A stretch of 64,000 nucleotides of DNA from positions 496,001 through 560,000 of the forward strand of contig JADJAK010000002.1 in assembly GCA_016704275.1 (NCBI GenBank). The letters run 5' to 3'. The notes below the pieces were generated by a model. It did no database searches, was not told the DNA's origin, and was given only the letters and a program-made list of their open reading frames with translations. How positions within the stretch are numbered: position 1 is the stretch's first letter; each line of letters begins with the position of its first letter. Source of the DNA: Gemmatimonadota bacterium. GTDB lineage: Bacteria > Gemmatimonadota > Gemmatimonadetes > Gemmatimonadales > GWC2-71-9. Positions 1 to 8,345 of this stretch are shown in pieces. The translations under genes were made by a program, and so were the position numbers.

Positions 1-1160
1 CCCAAAATCAACGAATGCATGTCATGCGTCCCCTCGTACGTGTACACGCTCTCGAGGTTCGCCATGTGGCGCATCGAGTGGTACTCGACGAGGATGCCGT
101 TGCCGCCGAGAAGTCGGCGCGCTTCGCGGGCGCACTCGCACGCCATGTTGACGTTGTTGCGCTTGGCGAGCGAGACCCGCGACGGCGTGGCCTTCCCCTC
201 GTCCTTGAGGCGGCCGAGCTGCAGCACGAGCAGCTGCGCCTTGGTGATCTCGGTCAGCATCTCGGCGAGGCGTTCCTGCTGCAGCTGCGTCGCGGCGATC
301 GGCTTGCCGAACATCACCCGGTTCGCGGCGTAGCGGCGCGCCTCGTCGTAGCACGCCATCGCCGCGCCGACGCCGCCCCAGGCGATGCCGTAGCGCGCCT
401 GCGTGAGGCACATCAGCGGACTCTTGAGCCCGCCGGAATTCGGCAGCAGCGCGTCCTTCGGGACGTGGACGTCCTGGAGGTGCAGCTCGCTGGTGTCGGA
501 GGCGCGCAACGAGAGCTTCCCCTTCTGGTCCTTCGCCGTGAAGCCGGGGGTGTTGGTCGGCACGATGAAGCCGCGGATGCTCTTCTGGTCGTCGATGTCG
601 CCGGTCTTGGCCCAAATGATCGAGACCGTGGCCTGCGAGCCGTTGGTGATCCACATCTTGGTCCCGTTGAGCACCCAGCCGTCGGCGGTCTCGCGCGCGG
701 TGGTGATCATCCCGCCCGGGTTCGAGCCGTAGTCCGGCTCGGTCAGGCCGAAGCAGCCGATCTCGGTGCCGGCGGCAAGCTTCGGCAACCAGTGCTTCTT
801 CTGCTCCTCGCTCCCGAAGGCGTAGATCGGATACATCACCAAAGCGCCCTGCACCGAGGCGAAGGAGCGGATGCCGCTATCGCCCCGTTCGAGCTCCTGC
901 ATGATCAGGCCGTACGCGACGTTGTTCAGCCCGGCGCAGCCGTACTCCTCCGGCAGGTTGGCACCGAGCATGCCCAATTCCGCGATGCCGGGGATCAGCT
1001 CCTTCGGGAACCGCCCCTCGAGATAGCACTCCCCGATGACCGGCATCAGCTGGTCGTCGACCCAGGAGCGCACGGTATCGCGCACGGCGCGCTCTTCCTC
1101 CGAGAGGAGAGCGTCCATGTCGTAGAAGTCGACCCCAGTGAATTCCGACGAACCTGCCAT
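1..1160 (-). CDS. Glutaryl-CoA dehydrogenase-like acyl-CoA dehydrogenase, C-terminus beyond window
   Basis: FAD-dependent acyl-CoA dehydrogenase that should oxidise a CoA thioester and pass electrons to ETF; glutaryl-CoA is the best substrate guess. About 386 residues are inside the window and the stop lies beyond base 1. Visible are the N-terminal helical part (LSEEERAVRD), the middle-domain signature CFGLTEPDYGSNPGGM, and near the end RRLLGGNGI followed by YEGTHDMHSLILG. The Glu of YEGT is the catalytic-base position of the glutaryl-CoA dehydrogenase subfamily, and the Arg of SGIRSF sits where that subfamily binds the distal carboxylate (family knowledge). ATG 1160 is preferred to ATG 1163 because GGAG lies 7 bases upstream. 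It is a close paralogue of the next gene, from which it is separated by a heptamer repeat. Confidence 0.9.
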   Translation of the reverse strand, partial: MAGSSEFTGVDFYDMDALLSEEERAVRDTVRSWVDDQLMPVIGECYLEGRFPKELIPGIAELGMLGANLPEEYGCAGLNNVAYGLIMQELERGDSGIRSFASVQGALVMYPIYAFGSEEQKKHWLPKLAAGTEIGCFGLTEPDYGSNPGGMITTARETADGWVLNGTKMWITNGSQATVSIIWAKTGDIDDQKSIRGFIVPTNTPGFTAKDQKGKLSLRASDTSELHLQDVHVPKDALLPNSGGLKSPLMCLTQARYGIAWGGVGAAMACYDEARRYAANRVMFGKPIAATQLQQERLAEMLTEITKAQLLVLQLGRLKDEGKATPSRVSLAKRNNVNMACECAREARRLLGGNGILVEYHSMRHMANLESVYTYEGTHDMHSLIL

Positions 1161-1196
1161 CATGAGACTCCGTTAGGGACGCGCCAATCTAATGGC

Positions 1197-1277
1197 GAGC
1201 AGCGAGAAGCGAGAAGCGAGAGACGCGAACGGGGACTAGCGCGTTCCCGCTTCTCGCTTCTCGCTTCTCGCTTCTCG
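1197..1277. repeat. Inverted heptamer arrays (AGCGAGA x3 / CGCTTCT x4)
   Basis: Three exact copies of AGCGAGA at 1201-1221 face four exact copies of CGCTTCT at 1248-1275. The units are near reverse complements, so the arms can fold into a long hairpin. The element fills the gap between two tandem paralogous dehydrogenase genes. The same CGCTTCT unit recurs at 15718-15752. Confidence 0.9.
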
Positions 1278-1287
1278 TACAATCGCG

Positions 1288-2505
1288 CTATCTGTATGCA
1301 GGAAAACCAGTTAGCTCCTGCCCCACAATCAGCGTGTGCATGTCGTGGGTCCCCTCGTAGGTGTAGACGCTCTCGAGGTTGGCCATGTGGCGCATGGCGT
1401 GCCAGCCGCCGAGGATGCCGTTGGCCCCCAGGAGGCGGCGCGCCTCGCGGGCCACGTCGCAGGCCATGTCGACGTTGTGGCGCTTGGCGAGGGAGACCTG
1501 CACCGGGGTCATGGCGTCCTGGTCCTTCAGCCGCCCCAGCTGGAGGGCGAGCAGCTGCCCGTTGGTCACCTTGGTCGCCATCTCGGCGAGCCGCTCCTGC
1601 TGGAGTTGCGTGGCGGCGATCGGCTTGCCGAACATCTCGCGCTGCAAGGCGTACTGGAGCGCCTCGTCGAAACAGGCGAGGGCGGCACCGAGTGCGCCCC
1701 AGACAATGCCGTAGCGCGCCTGGGTGAGGCACATCAGCGGGCTCTTCACGCCGCCCGACCCGGGGAGCAGCGCGTCCTTCGGGAGCTTCACCTGATCGAA
1801 GGTCATCGCACTCGACTCCGAGACGCGGAGCGAATGCTTGTCGTCGACACGGTGCACCGTCACCCCAGGCAAGTTCGTCGGCACGAGGAAGCCGCGGATG
1901 CTCTTGGGATCGTCGGAGCCGTTGGTCTTGGCCCAGACCACGGCGACATGCGCCGACGGCCCGTTGGAGAGCCACTTCTTGGTGCCGTGCAGCGTCCAGC
2001 CGTCGGCGGTCTCGTCGGCGTTGACGATCATGCCGGCAGGATTGCTGCCGAACTCCGGTTCGGTGAGGCCGAAGCAGCCGATGACTTCGCCACGCGCCAT
2101 CCGCGGCAACCACGCCTGCTTCTGGGCTTCGGAGCCGAAGGCCCAGATCGGGTACATCACCAGCGAGCTCTGCACCGAGGCGAAGGAGCGGATGCCGGAG
2201 TCGCAGCGCTCGAGTTCCTGCATGATGAGTCCGTACGCCACGCCCGACAGCCCCGGCCCGCCGTAGGTGGTCGGGATCGTCGGCCCGAGCAGCCCGAGCC
2301 CGGCCATCTCGCCGACCAGGTGATGCGGGAAGACGCCGTCGAAGTACCACTGCGAGATGTTCGGCATCAGCGCCGTGTCGACCCAGGCGCGCACGCGATC
2401 ACGGAGGGCGCGCTCCTCCGCGGTCAGCAGCGACTCGGTGTTCATCAGGTCCACCTGCCGGAAAGCCGGCAGGGGCGCGGGATGGAGCGGGGCGAGCGGC
2501 TTCAT
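1288..2505 (-). CDS. Glutaryl-CoA dehydrogenase-like acyl-CoA dehydrogenase
   Basis: Complete 405-residue acyl-CoA dehydrogenase, the usual size for glutaryl-CoA dehydrogenase. It has the ordered family landmarks: LTAEERALRD near residue 25, SGIRSFASVQSSL with the carboxylate-binding-position Arg, CFGLTEPEFGSNPAGM, and YEGTHDMHTLIVG near the end with the catalytic Glu. ATG 2505 overlaps the upstream stop in an ATGA arrangement. An internal ATG at 2445 has a better AGGTGG box but would remove residues that align with the paralogue at 1-1160, so the longer form is preferred. The two genes look like a tandem duplication that may split substrates. Substrate assignment is from motif knowledge only. 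Confidence 0.92.
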   Translation of the reverse strand: MKPLAPLHPAPLPAFRQVDLMNTESLLTAEERALRDRVRAWVDTALMPNISQWYFDGVFPHHLVGEMAGLGLLGPTIPTTYGGPGLSGVAYGLIMQELERCDSGIRSFASVQSSLVMYPIWAFGSEAQKQAWLPRMARGEVIGCFGLTEPEFGSNPAGMIVNADETADGWTLHGTKKWLSNGPSAHVAVVWAKTNGSDDPKSIRGFLVPTNLPGVTVHRVDDKHSLRVSESSAMTFDQVKLPKDALLPGSGGVKSPLMCLTQARYGIVWGALGAALACFDEALQYALQREMFGKPIAATQLQQERLAEMATKVTNGQLLALQLGRLKDQDAMTPVQVSLAKRHNVDMACDVAREARRLLGANGILGGWHAMRHMANLESVYTYEGTHDMHTLIVGQELTGFPAYR

Positions 2506-3284
2506 GCAATCGTTCCGTAGAGATCGAGATGCGAGGGATACCCCGCAGGGGCCGTGGCGTTCGGTCGGATCCCCACTTCCTTCGCCTTCCGGCGGAAGGA
2601 GACGCCGTGGTCGAGCGGGTGGCCTGTCTCGCACTGCCATTGGTGCACCATCTCGTGCAGCAGCGTCTCGGTCGCGGCGGGCCAGCCGTCGCGGCGGACG
2701 TGACGCCGGGAGAGGGTGATCTCGACGGGGCGACCGTCGTGATCGGCGCGGAACTCGCCCAGCCGCGTCGACATCCGGTCGGACAGCCGGATCGGGATGG
2801 TGCCGAGGGCGCCCTGAAAGTGCCGGGCGTTGAGGATCTCGTGCAGCCGCATCAGCCGGCCGATGATGACTTCGTGTTCCGGCGCGACCGGGCGCGGGCC
2901 CCGATGCGGCGTGACCCGCGATGGCGCGTGGCGGTCGACGGGAAAGGCGAGGAAGCGACGGCGCGCGACGAGGCGTTCCGCCTTCGGCACCCGTGGGCGC
3001 AGGAAGGTGAGGATCGCCGAGAGGACGTCATCGGGCGCCCAGGCGTACCCGGCGTGCAGCCGGAGCCCGTAGCGCGGATGATGGCTCACCAGCACGGTGC
3101 GATTGCGCGTGAGCGTGACCATCGTGCCGGGCGCCAGCCCGAGACGGAAGAGACGGTCGGGCAGCGCGCGTTCAGGATCGACGTCGAGTCCGAGGGAGAG
3201 CTGCGGCTCGGCGGCGAGCCCCCCGAGGCGTTCGGCGACCTCAGCCACGGGCGGTGGCGGGGTCGGCGACGCGTGGCCGCGCAA
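2502..3284 (-). CDS. SprT-like zinc metalloprotease domain protein
   Basis: 260 residues. The second half holds the SprT-like core: LHEILNARHFQGAL, then a metalloprotease motif TLLHEMVHQWQ (His, His and the catalytic Glu) around residue 213, followed by HGVSFRRKAKEVGI with a likely third ligand His. The N-terminal half is an uncharacterised basic segment ending in a VDRHAPS stretch. Such proteins are cytoplasmic, and the family includes DNA-protein-crosslink proteases, but the role here is unknown. The frame opens at ATG 3284, overlapping the upstream gene by 44 bases; GTG 3248 would give a short overlap and is a reasonable alternative start. The downstream dehydrogenase is coupled by an ATGA overlap. 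Confidence 0.82.
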   Translation of the reverse strand: MRGHASPTPPPPVAEVAERLGGLAAEPQLSLGLDVDPERALPDRLFRLGLAPGTMVTLTRNRTVLVSHHPRYGLRLHAGYAWAPDDVLSAILTFLRPRVPKAERLVARRRFLAFPVDRHAPSRVTPHRGPRPVAPEHEVIIGRLMRLHEILNARHFQGALGTIPIRLSDRMSTRLGEFRADHDGRPVEITLSRRHVRRDGWPAATETLLHEMVHQWQCETGHPLDHGVSFRRKAKEVGIRPNATAPAGYPSHLDLYGTIA

Positions 3285-4092
3285 AGGCGTGTTCGGGGCC
3301 GGGCTGGAAGAGGCCGAGGGCCGCTTCCCAGAGGTAGTGTCGCACGGTGATCGACTCGTCGTCGGCGGTGATGACGTTGCAGGCCGACGGGCGATGACCG
3401 CGGGTGCGTGACGTGTGGGTACTCGAGGTGGCGACGACCACGCCGTTGGGCAGCGTGCCGGCGCCTTCTTCGTGATCGTGGCCGCAGAGGACCAGGTCGG
3501 TGCCGGCGGCCATCACCTGGCGCCACGCCGCGCGCCAGCGCGCCAGGCCCATGCGCCGCGAGATGCCACCGCGCAGCAGGTTTTGATGCATCACCATGAT
3601 GCGCAGCAACTCCGGGCCTTCCTCGGCGAAGCGGGTGCCAGCGCGTTCGGTTTCCCGCGCCGGCAGGTGCCCCTTCACCGCCATGTCGTTCAGGTTGTAC
3701 GTCATCGAGCCGGCGGTGACGCCGTACGAGGTCAGCACGCCGCAGAGCACCGCGCCTTCGATGACCAGCGTCGGCGTGAGGTCGACGCCGAAGTAGCGGG
3801 TGTACTTCTCGTACTTGGCGGCGGCACCGATGACGTCGAACGGCGTGGTCCACCACTCGACGTCGTGATTGCCCGGCACCACCAGCGTCGGGGCGATCCG
3901 GCGCATCGCCTGCACGAAGTCGAGCGCGCGCTGGAACTCGCCGTGCCGGGCACGCTGCGTCAGGTCGCCGGCGATGACGACCGCCGACGGCGACAGGGCG
4001 GTGGCCAGGGCTTCGAGCCCGGCCACTTGTGCCAAGTCGGCGTCCCGACCGAAATGCAGGTCGGAGCACTGGAGCAGCGTGATGGGGGTCAC
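3241..4092 (-). CDS. Calcineurin-like metallophosphoesterase
   Basis: 283 residues with all five blocks of the calcineurin-like phosphoesterase fold in order: CSDLHFG at the N-terminus, IAGDLTQ, VVPGNHDVEWW, MVMHQN, and LCGHDHEEG. These supply the Asp, His and Asn ligands of a two-metal centre, so it should hydrolyse a phosphomonoester or phosphodiester, perhaps a cyclic nucleotide. No signal peptide is seen. Translation is assigned to GTG 4092, which overlaps the upstream stop as GTGA; a longer open frame upstream would lie inside the DUF4139 gene and is discarded. Substrate is unknown. Confidence 0.88.
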   Translation of the reverse strand: MTPITLLQCSDLHFGRDADLAQVAGLEALATALSPSAVVIAGDLTQRARHGEFQRALDFVQAMRRIAPTLVVPGNHDVEWWTTPFDVIGAAAKYEKYTRYFGVDLTPTLVIEGAVLCGVLTSYGVTAGSMTYNLNDMAVKGHLPARETERAGTRFAEEGPELLRIMVMHQNLLRGGISRRMGLARWRAAWRQVMAAGTDLVLCGHDHEEGAGTLPNGVVVATSSTHTSRTRGHRPSACNVITADDESITVRHYLWEAALGLFQPGPEHAFARPRVADPATARG

Positions 4093-5462
4093 CAGACCAC
4101 GCGCACACGGTAGGTCAACGTCGCCTTCCCCTTGGCCGGCACCGTCACCGGGAAGACGGCGCGGGTCGCCGAGCGCTTCTGCACCGGCACCGAGCTCTCG
4201 ACGATCGACCACTCACCGCCACGATCCTCGCGCACCTCGACCACCACCGCCGAGTCCTTGGCGTTCTGCAGGTCGACGCGATACGACGCCATCGCGATGG
4301 TGCGATTGGTGTTTGGCGCCGTGCTGCGCGTGGTCGTGAACGCCGTCTGCGTCCGCTTCGCGGTCACGTCGAAGGCCGTCCCGGTCGAGATGTTGAGCTC
4401 CTCTCCCGGCGCGGTGTGGCCGATCGCGCCCATCCCGATCAACTGCAGCCGCCCCGCCTTGTCGGTATCGAAGACCTGCACGCCACCACCCGGGAGCGGG
4501 AGGTCGCCGAAGGTCGTGCCGAGCTTCCGCTCAAGCCGGTACGTGACCGCGACCGGCACCTCGCGTTCATCCTCTTCCTGCGCGAAGCCGCCCCAGAACG
4601 GAATGCCGCCTGACACCGTGAAGCGCCGCTCGGCGCGCGCCGGCGTCGGGTCGAAGAGCGGCGTGACCAGCTGCGTCCCGGGCGTGAAGGTGATCCGCCC
4701 CGGCAACGTGTAGAGCCGCGCCTCGCCGACCGCTTCCTGCGACGGCGCGGCGTCTTCGAACGCATTGACGGCCTTGGCCGACATCGCATACGCGCGAGGC
4801 GACGGGCTCGGTGCCTGCACCCCGATATCCCCGGCGAGCAACTGCACCTCGGCATTCGCCAGGTCGAGCGTCCCGCTCATGATCGACGCCGCGCCTTCGA
4901 TCCGGCCGGCAGCGCCCAGGATGAGCGAATAGGAAACGCCCCATGACGCGCCGCTCGTGGCGTACAGCATCTTCACGCTGCTGCGCGCCCGGTCGCTGGT
5001 CAGCGTCAGGTCGCTGACCGGCGTCGACGGCACGCGGGAGGGTTCCCAGCGAATCTGGCCGGGGCGACCGAAGAGGATCGCGCCGCCGACCTGCCACCGC
5101 TCCGGCTGCAGTGCGATGAGCCGCGCGGAGATCACGGACATCCCGGTGCCGTTCATCCGCTCGAACTGGAACTCCTCGCCGATATGCCGCCGCAGCAGCG
5201 CCTCTTCCGTCGACGCACCGTCGAAGGAGACGCGGCCGAGCTTCACGCCCGGCTCGAGGAGCATCAGCGATGCCGGCTCGAAGATCCCGAGCGGCAGCGA
5301 CACCGTCGACGTGCCGGCGGCGATCGCGGCGGGGAGCGTGCGACGGATCAGCACTCGTCCGGAATTGAAGAGGGTGACGGACGGGCCGTCCGCCGATTGT
5401 TGCGCTGCCACCATCGCCGGCGCCACGAGCGCGAGCATCGCCAATCGCAGGGTTCGAGTCAT
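4089..5462 (-). CDS. Exported DUF4139-domain protein
   Basis: 457 residues. A signal peptide is clear (MTRTLRLAMLALVAPAMVAAQ), so the mature protein is periplasmic or surface-exposed. The body is beta-rich and matches the general layout of DUF4139 proteins: an N-terminal strand region (VTLFNSGRVLIRRTLPA), a middle segment with VKMLYATSGASWGVSYSL, and a C-terminal region ending VPAKGKATLTYRVRVVW that resembles an Ig-like end. The biochemical role of this family is not established. Start ATG 5462 overlaps the zinc-ribbon gene stop (ATGA) and its own stop overlaps the phosphoesterase GTG, so the three are translationally coupled. Confidence 0.8.
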   Translation of the reverse strand: MTRTLRLAMLALVAPAMVAAQQSADGPSVTLFNSGRVLIRRTLPAAIAAGTSTVSLPLGIFEPASLMLLEPGVKLGRVSFDGASTEEALLRRHIGEEFQFERMNGTGMSVISARLIALQPERWQVGGAILFGRPGQIRWEPSRVPSTPVSDLTLTSDRARSSVKMLYATSGASWGVSYSLILGAAGRIEGAASIMSGTLDLANAEVQLLAGDIGVQAPSPSPRAYAMSAKAVNAFEDAAPSQEAVGEARLYTLPGRITFTPGTQLVTPLFDPTPARAERRFTVSGGIPFWGGFAQEEDEREVPVAVTYRLERKLGTTFGDLPLPGGGVQVFDTDKAGRLQLIGMGAIGHTAPGEELNISTGTAFDVTAKRTQTAFTTTRSTAPNTNRTIAMASYRVDLQNAKDSAVVVEVREDRGGEWSIVESSVPVQKRSATRAVFPVTVPAKGKATLTYRVRVVW

Positions 5463-5749
5463 CGCTGCATCTCCTCGGCCACACGGCCGGCAATCTTGTA
5501 AACCAGGACGGCGACCACCGGAACGGCGATCACGGCATACCACTGGCCTTCGGGAGACGTCGCTGGGCGTGTCAGGCTCCACGCCGCCGTGACCGCCCCC
5601 GCCAGCAGGGCCGCCCGGCGGGCCACCAACGTGACCCGACGCCGCCAGCGCTTCTGGCAGTCCGGGCACCGTTCGTTGAAATCGATGTCGGGCACCCGTC
5701 GCCCGCAATCACTGCAAGGGACCTCAGGCCACCCGAGCGGCGACGGCAC
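5459..5749 (-). CDS. Small zinc-ribbon membrane protein
   Basis: Up to 96 residues. It has a four-cysteine zinc ribbon (CSDCGRRV ... CPDCQKRW), then a basic stretch and two hydrophobic helices (ALLAGAVTAAWSL and YAVIAVPVVAVLVYKI), so a small membrane protein with a cytosolic metal-binding head. No ATG lies upstream of the first Cys within a sensible distance. GTG 5749 is the best start and overlaps the end of the dehydrogenase gene by 26 bases. The stop overlaps the DUF4139 start (ATGA). Function unknown. Confidence 0.6.
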   Translation of the reverse strand: MPSPLGWPEVPCSDCGRRVPDIDFNERCPDCQKRWRRRVTLVARRAALLAGAVTAAWSLTRPATSPEGQWYAVIAVPVVAVLVYKIAGRVAEEMQR

Positions 5750-6740
5750 GGCCGAACTCCTCGGTGGATGCGCTGCCGCCGAGGTCACGGGTGCGGACCC
5801 CATCGGCCACGATCGTGGCCACCAGCCCGCGGCGGACTCGGTCGGCCGCGGCGTGCTCACGGAGGTGGTCGAGCATCATCGCCGCCGCGAGGATCAGCGC
5901 CGACGGGTTGGCGAGCCCCTGCCCCGCGATGTCGGGGGCCGAGCCGTGCACCGCCTCGAAGATCGCCGCCGACTCGCCGATGTTGCCACCGGGTGCGAGG
6001 CCGAGGCCGCCGACCAGGCCGCTGATCTCGTCGGAGAGAATGTCGCCGAAGAGATTGGTGGTGACGATCACGTCGAACTGCTCCGGCTTCAGCACCAGCT
6101 GCATCGCCGCGTTGTCGACAATCAGGTCGTTGAACGCGACGCGTCCCTCGTACTCCTTGGCGATCTCGCGGCCGATCTCGAGAAAGAGGCCAGTGGTGAA
6201 CTTGAGGATGTTCGCCTTGTGCACCAGGGACACCTTCTTGCGACCATGGCGCACCGCGTACTCGAACGCGTACCGAATCACCCGCTCCGAGTTGGCGCGC
6301 GTCACGATCGCCACCGACTCCGCCTGGCCGTGCGGATCGCCGTTGACCTCGACGTACCGCTCCTGCCCGATGTACAACCCCTCGAGGTTCTCGCGCACCA
6401 GCACGATGTCGATGCCGTCGAAGCGGCCGCCGGGAACGATGGTCTTCGCGGGCCGCACGTTGGCGAAGAGGGCGAACTCCTTCCGGAGCGCGACATTGAC
6501 CGAGCGGAAGCCGCCACCGACCGGCGTCGTGAGCGGACCCTTGAGCGCGAGGTTGGTGCGGCGGATCGACTCGAGCGTCGCCTCCGGCATCGGATCGCCA
6601 GTGGCCTCGACCGCCGCCATCCCGCCGAGCTGACGGTCCCACGCGAACGAGAGGCCGGTGGCCGCGAGCACATGCAGCGTGGCGTCGGTGATTTCTGGAC
6701 CGATGCCGTCGCCGGGAATGAGCGTGATGGTGTGCGTCAT
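5724..6740 (-). CDS. NAD-type isocitrate/isopropylmalate dehydrogenase family enzyme
   Basis: 338-residue beta-decarboxylating dehydrogenase, most likely NAD-dependent isocitrate dehydrogenase, producing 2-oxoglutarate in the TCA cycle. Seen: ITLIPGDGIGPEI at the N-terminus, the substrate loop GGGFRSVNVALRKEF whose Ser and Asn are the isocitrate-contact positions, VRENLEGLYIG, the Mg-binding NLFGDILSDEISGL, and the coenzyme loop EAVHGSAPDIAGQG. The Asp-Ile pair in that loop marks NAD rather than NADP preference (family knowledge). ATG 6740 starts four bases after the upstream stop. Isopropylmalate or homoisocitrate activity is the main alternative. Confidence 0.88.
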   Translation of the reverse strand: MTHTITLIPGDGIGPEITDATLHVLAATGLSFAWDRQLGGMAAVEATGDPMPEATLESIRRTNLALKGPLTTPVGGGFRSVNVALRKEFALFANVRPAKTIVPGGRFDGIDIVLVRENLEGLYIGQERYVEVNGDPHGQAESVAIVTRANSERVIRYAFEYAVRHGRKKVSLVHKANILKFTTGLFLEIGREIAKEYEGRVAFNDLIVDNAAMQLVLKPEQFDVIVTTNLFGDILSDEISGLVGGLGLAPGGNIGESAAIFEAVHGSAPDIAGQGLANPSALILAAAMMLDHLREHAAADRVRRGLVATIVADGVRTRDLGGSASTEEFGRAVAARVA

Positions 6741-6744
6741 GGAC

Positions 6745-7392
6745 TCAGTTGAAATCGGGGAGGATCCTGGCGACGGCAGCGGCGAGTGCTGCCGCCGGCG
6801 TCGCGGCAATCGCGAACGGGGTGCTGCGCCAGAGCAGCGCGCCACTGCGTGCATCGGCCAGCACCAGCACCACTTCGGCGCGGATGCCGCCCGGCACCGA
6901 CTGGAAGCGCACCGCCGCCGGCACCATCACCTGGCGGCCGTTGGTGAGTGCGGCGAGCATGCGGAGCTGCGAGAAGAGCGGGTCCGGGATGCGCTTGAGG
7001 CCGTCGGCCCGCAGCATCGCCTGTCCCATCTTGTCGGGATCGTTGATGGTGCCCGGCGCGCGGCGCGCGATGCGGCGCAGTTCCTCTCCCAACAGCCACG
7101 TCACCTCGGGGCCGCGCATCTGCAGCACCTCGCCGACCAGCGAGTCGGCCCAGCGAAGCCGGCCATGCAAGTCGGCCGGCAGCCCGATGCTCGATGCGGA
7201 ATCGGCCACCAGGTAGGTCACCGGCAACACCGGAATCGACTGCCCGGCGAGCGGCGACAACAACAGCGCCGGGGCCGGCGCGAGCTTCGGTTCCTTCGCT
7301 TCCTTGGTGGCCTGTGCGCAGGCTGGCGCCGCCACGCAGACGAGCATGGCAGCGAGAAGCAGCGCAGGATGGTGGGAGGCGGGGAATTTCAC
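6745..7392 (-). CDS. Exported protein of unknown function
   Basis: 215 residues with a signal peptide ending APACAQ near residue 27. The mature protein is alanine- and arginine-rich and has a central LRRIARRAPGTINDPDKMG and a C-terminal VVLVLADARSGALLWRS, which looks like the strand pattern of proteins reporting dose or parameter values on the periplasmic side. I do not recognise a family. It lies 9 bases after the SDR gene and 4 bases before the isocitrate dehydrogenase start, so it is co-transcribed with them. Confidence 0.7.
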   Translation of the reverse strand: MKFPASHHPALLLAAMLVCVAAPACAQATKEAKEPKLAPAPALLLSPLAGQSIPVLPVTYLVADSASSIGLPADLHGRLRWADSLVGEVLQMRGPEVTWLLGEELRRIARRAPGTINDPDKMGQAMLRADGLKRIPDPLFSQLRMLAALTNGRQVMVPAAVRFQSVPGGIRAEVVLVLADARSGALLWRSTPFAIAATPAAALAAAVARILPDFN

Positions 7393-7401
7393 CGCGGAAA
7401 G

Positions 7402-8268
7402 CTATTCCAGCGAGAGCCCGCCGTCTACGGCGATGACTTGCCCCGTCACGTGGCGTGCCGCATCGGAACAGAGGAAGGCGATCACGGCGGCGACATCCTC
7501 CGGCTCCGCGAGGCGGCCCAGCACGGCACGCTTCTGGGCCCGCTCGATGACGTCGGGGGGCAGCTCGTCGAGGCGCTCGGTATGCACGAAGCCCGGGGCC
7601 ACGGCGTTGACGTTCACATTCGAGGGGCCGAGCTCCACCGCGGCGGCACGCGTGAAGCCTTCCAGCGCTGCCTTGCTGGCGGCGTAATTGGCGACCCCGA
7701 AGCCGGGACGCGCGGCCTGGTGCGCCGAGATGTTGACGACCTTGCCCCAGTGCTGCCGGCGGAAGTGGGGCGCGCAGGCCGCCACGCAATGGAAGGCGCC
7801 AGCTACGTTGGTGTCGAAGACGGTGGTCCATGCCTCTTCCGTCATCCGCCACAGCGCGCCATCGCGGGCGATACCGGCGTTGTTGACGAGACAGTCCACC
7901 GTCCCGAAGCGGCGCACCACCTCGGCGATGAAGGCATCGACCTGGGCTCGGTCCCGCACGTCGCAGCGCGCGGCATAGACCTCGGCGCCCATCGTCGTGA
8001 GGGTGGCCTCGGTCATCAGGGCGGTGGCCTCGACGTCGCGCCCCCCCATCTCGAACCAGCAAAAGGCGACCCGATACCCCAGCCGACCGAACTCGAGGGC
8101 AATGGTACGGCCGAGGCCGGTGGCGCCGCCCGTGACGACGGCGACACGCCCCGGCGTCACGGCGTCGACGGCCGCGGGGCGGGGTTCAGTCTCGGGGATC
8201 GGCTCGGCGACCGACGCGGCAAGGGCGGCCGACCAAGGATCGGGGGCGGCGCCGGGGTACGGGGACAT
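7402..8268 (-). CDS. SDR-family oxidoreductase (3-oxoacyl-ACP reductase type)
   Basis: Short-chain dehydrogenase, 288 residues in the long form. Seen: nucleotide-binding VVTGGATGLGRT, the NNAG motif in CLVNNAGIARDG, active-site Ser in VNISAHQA, the YxxxK pair in VANYAASKAAL, and the C-terminal VTGQVIAVDGGLSLE typical of FabG-like reductases. The first 40 residues before the Rossmann fold are Pro/Ala-rich and atypical, and GTG 8160 would remove them, so the true start may be there. Likely reduces a 3-oxo group with NAD(P)H; the substrate is not predictable. Confidence 0.88.
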   Translation of the reverse strand: MSPYPGAAPDPWSAALAASVAEPIPETEPRPAAVDAVTPGRVAVVTGGATGLGRTIALEFGRLGYRVAFCWFEMGGRDVEATALMTEATLTTMGAEVYAARCDVRDRAQVDAFIAEVVRRFGTVDCLVNNAGIARDGALWRMTEEAWTTVFDTNVAGAFHCVAACAPHFRRQHWGKVVNISAHQAARPGFGVANYAASKAALEGFTRAAAVELGPSNVNVNAVAPGFVHTERLDELPPDVIERAQKRAVLGRLAEPEDVAAVIAFLCSDAARHVTGQVIAVDGGLSLE

Positions 8269-8345
8269 ATCCAGCGAAGCTACGGGTCGAAGCGGCGGGG
8301 GGCAACGGCAGGCAGCGCCGAGGGGGACTGAAGAACGCCGTGGGG

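Noticed and set aside
5441..5460. GGTTCGAGTC, similar to a tRNA T-loop
   Set aside because: It is the reverse complement of the first codons of the DUF4139 gene and no acceptor, D or anticodon arms can be formed around it.
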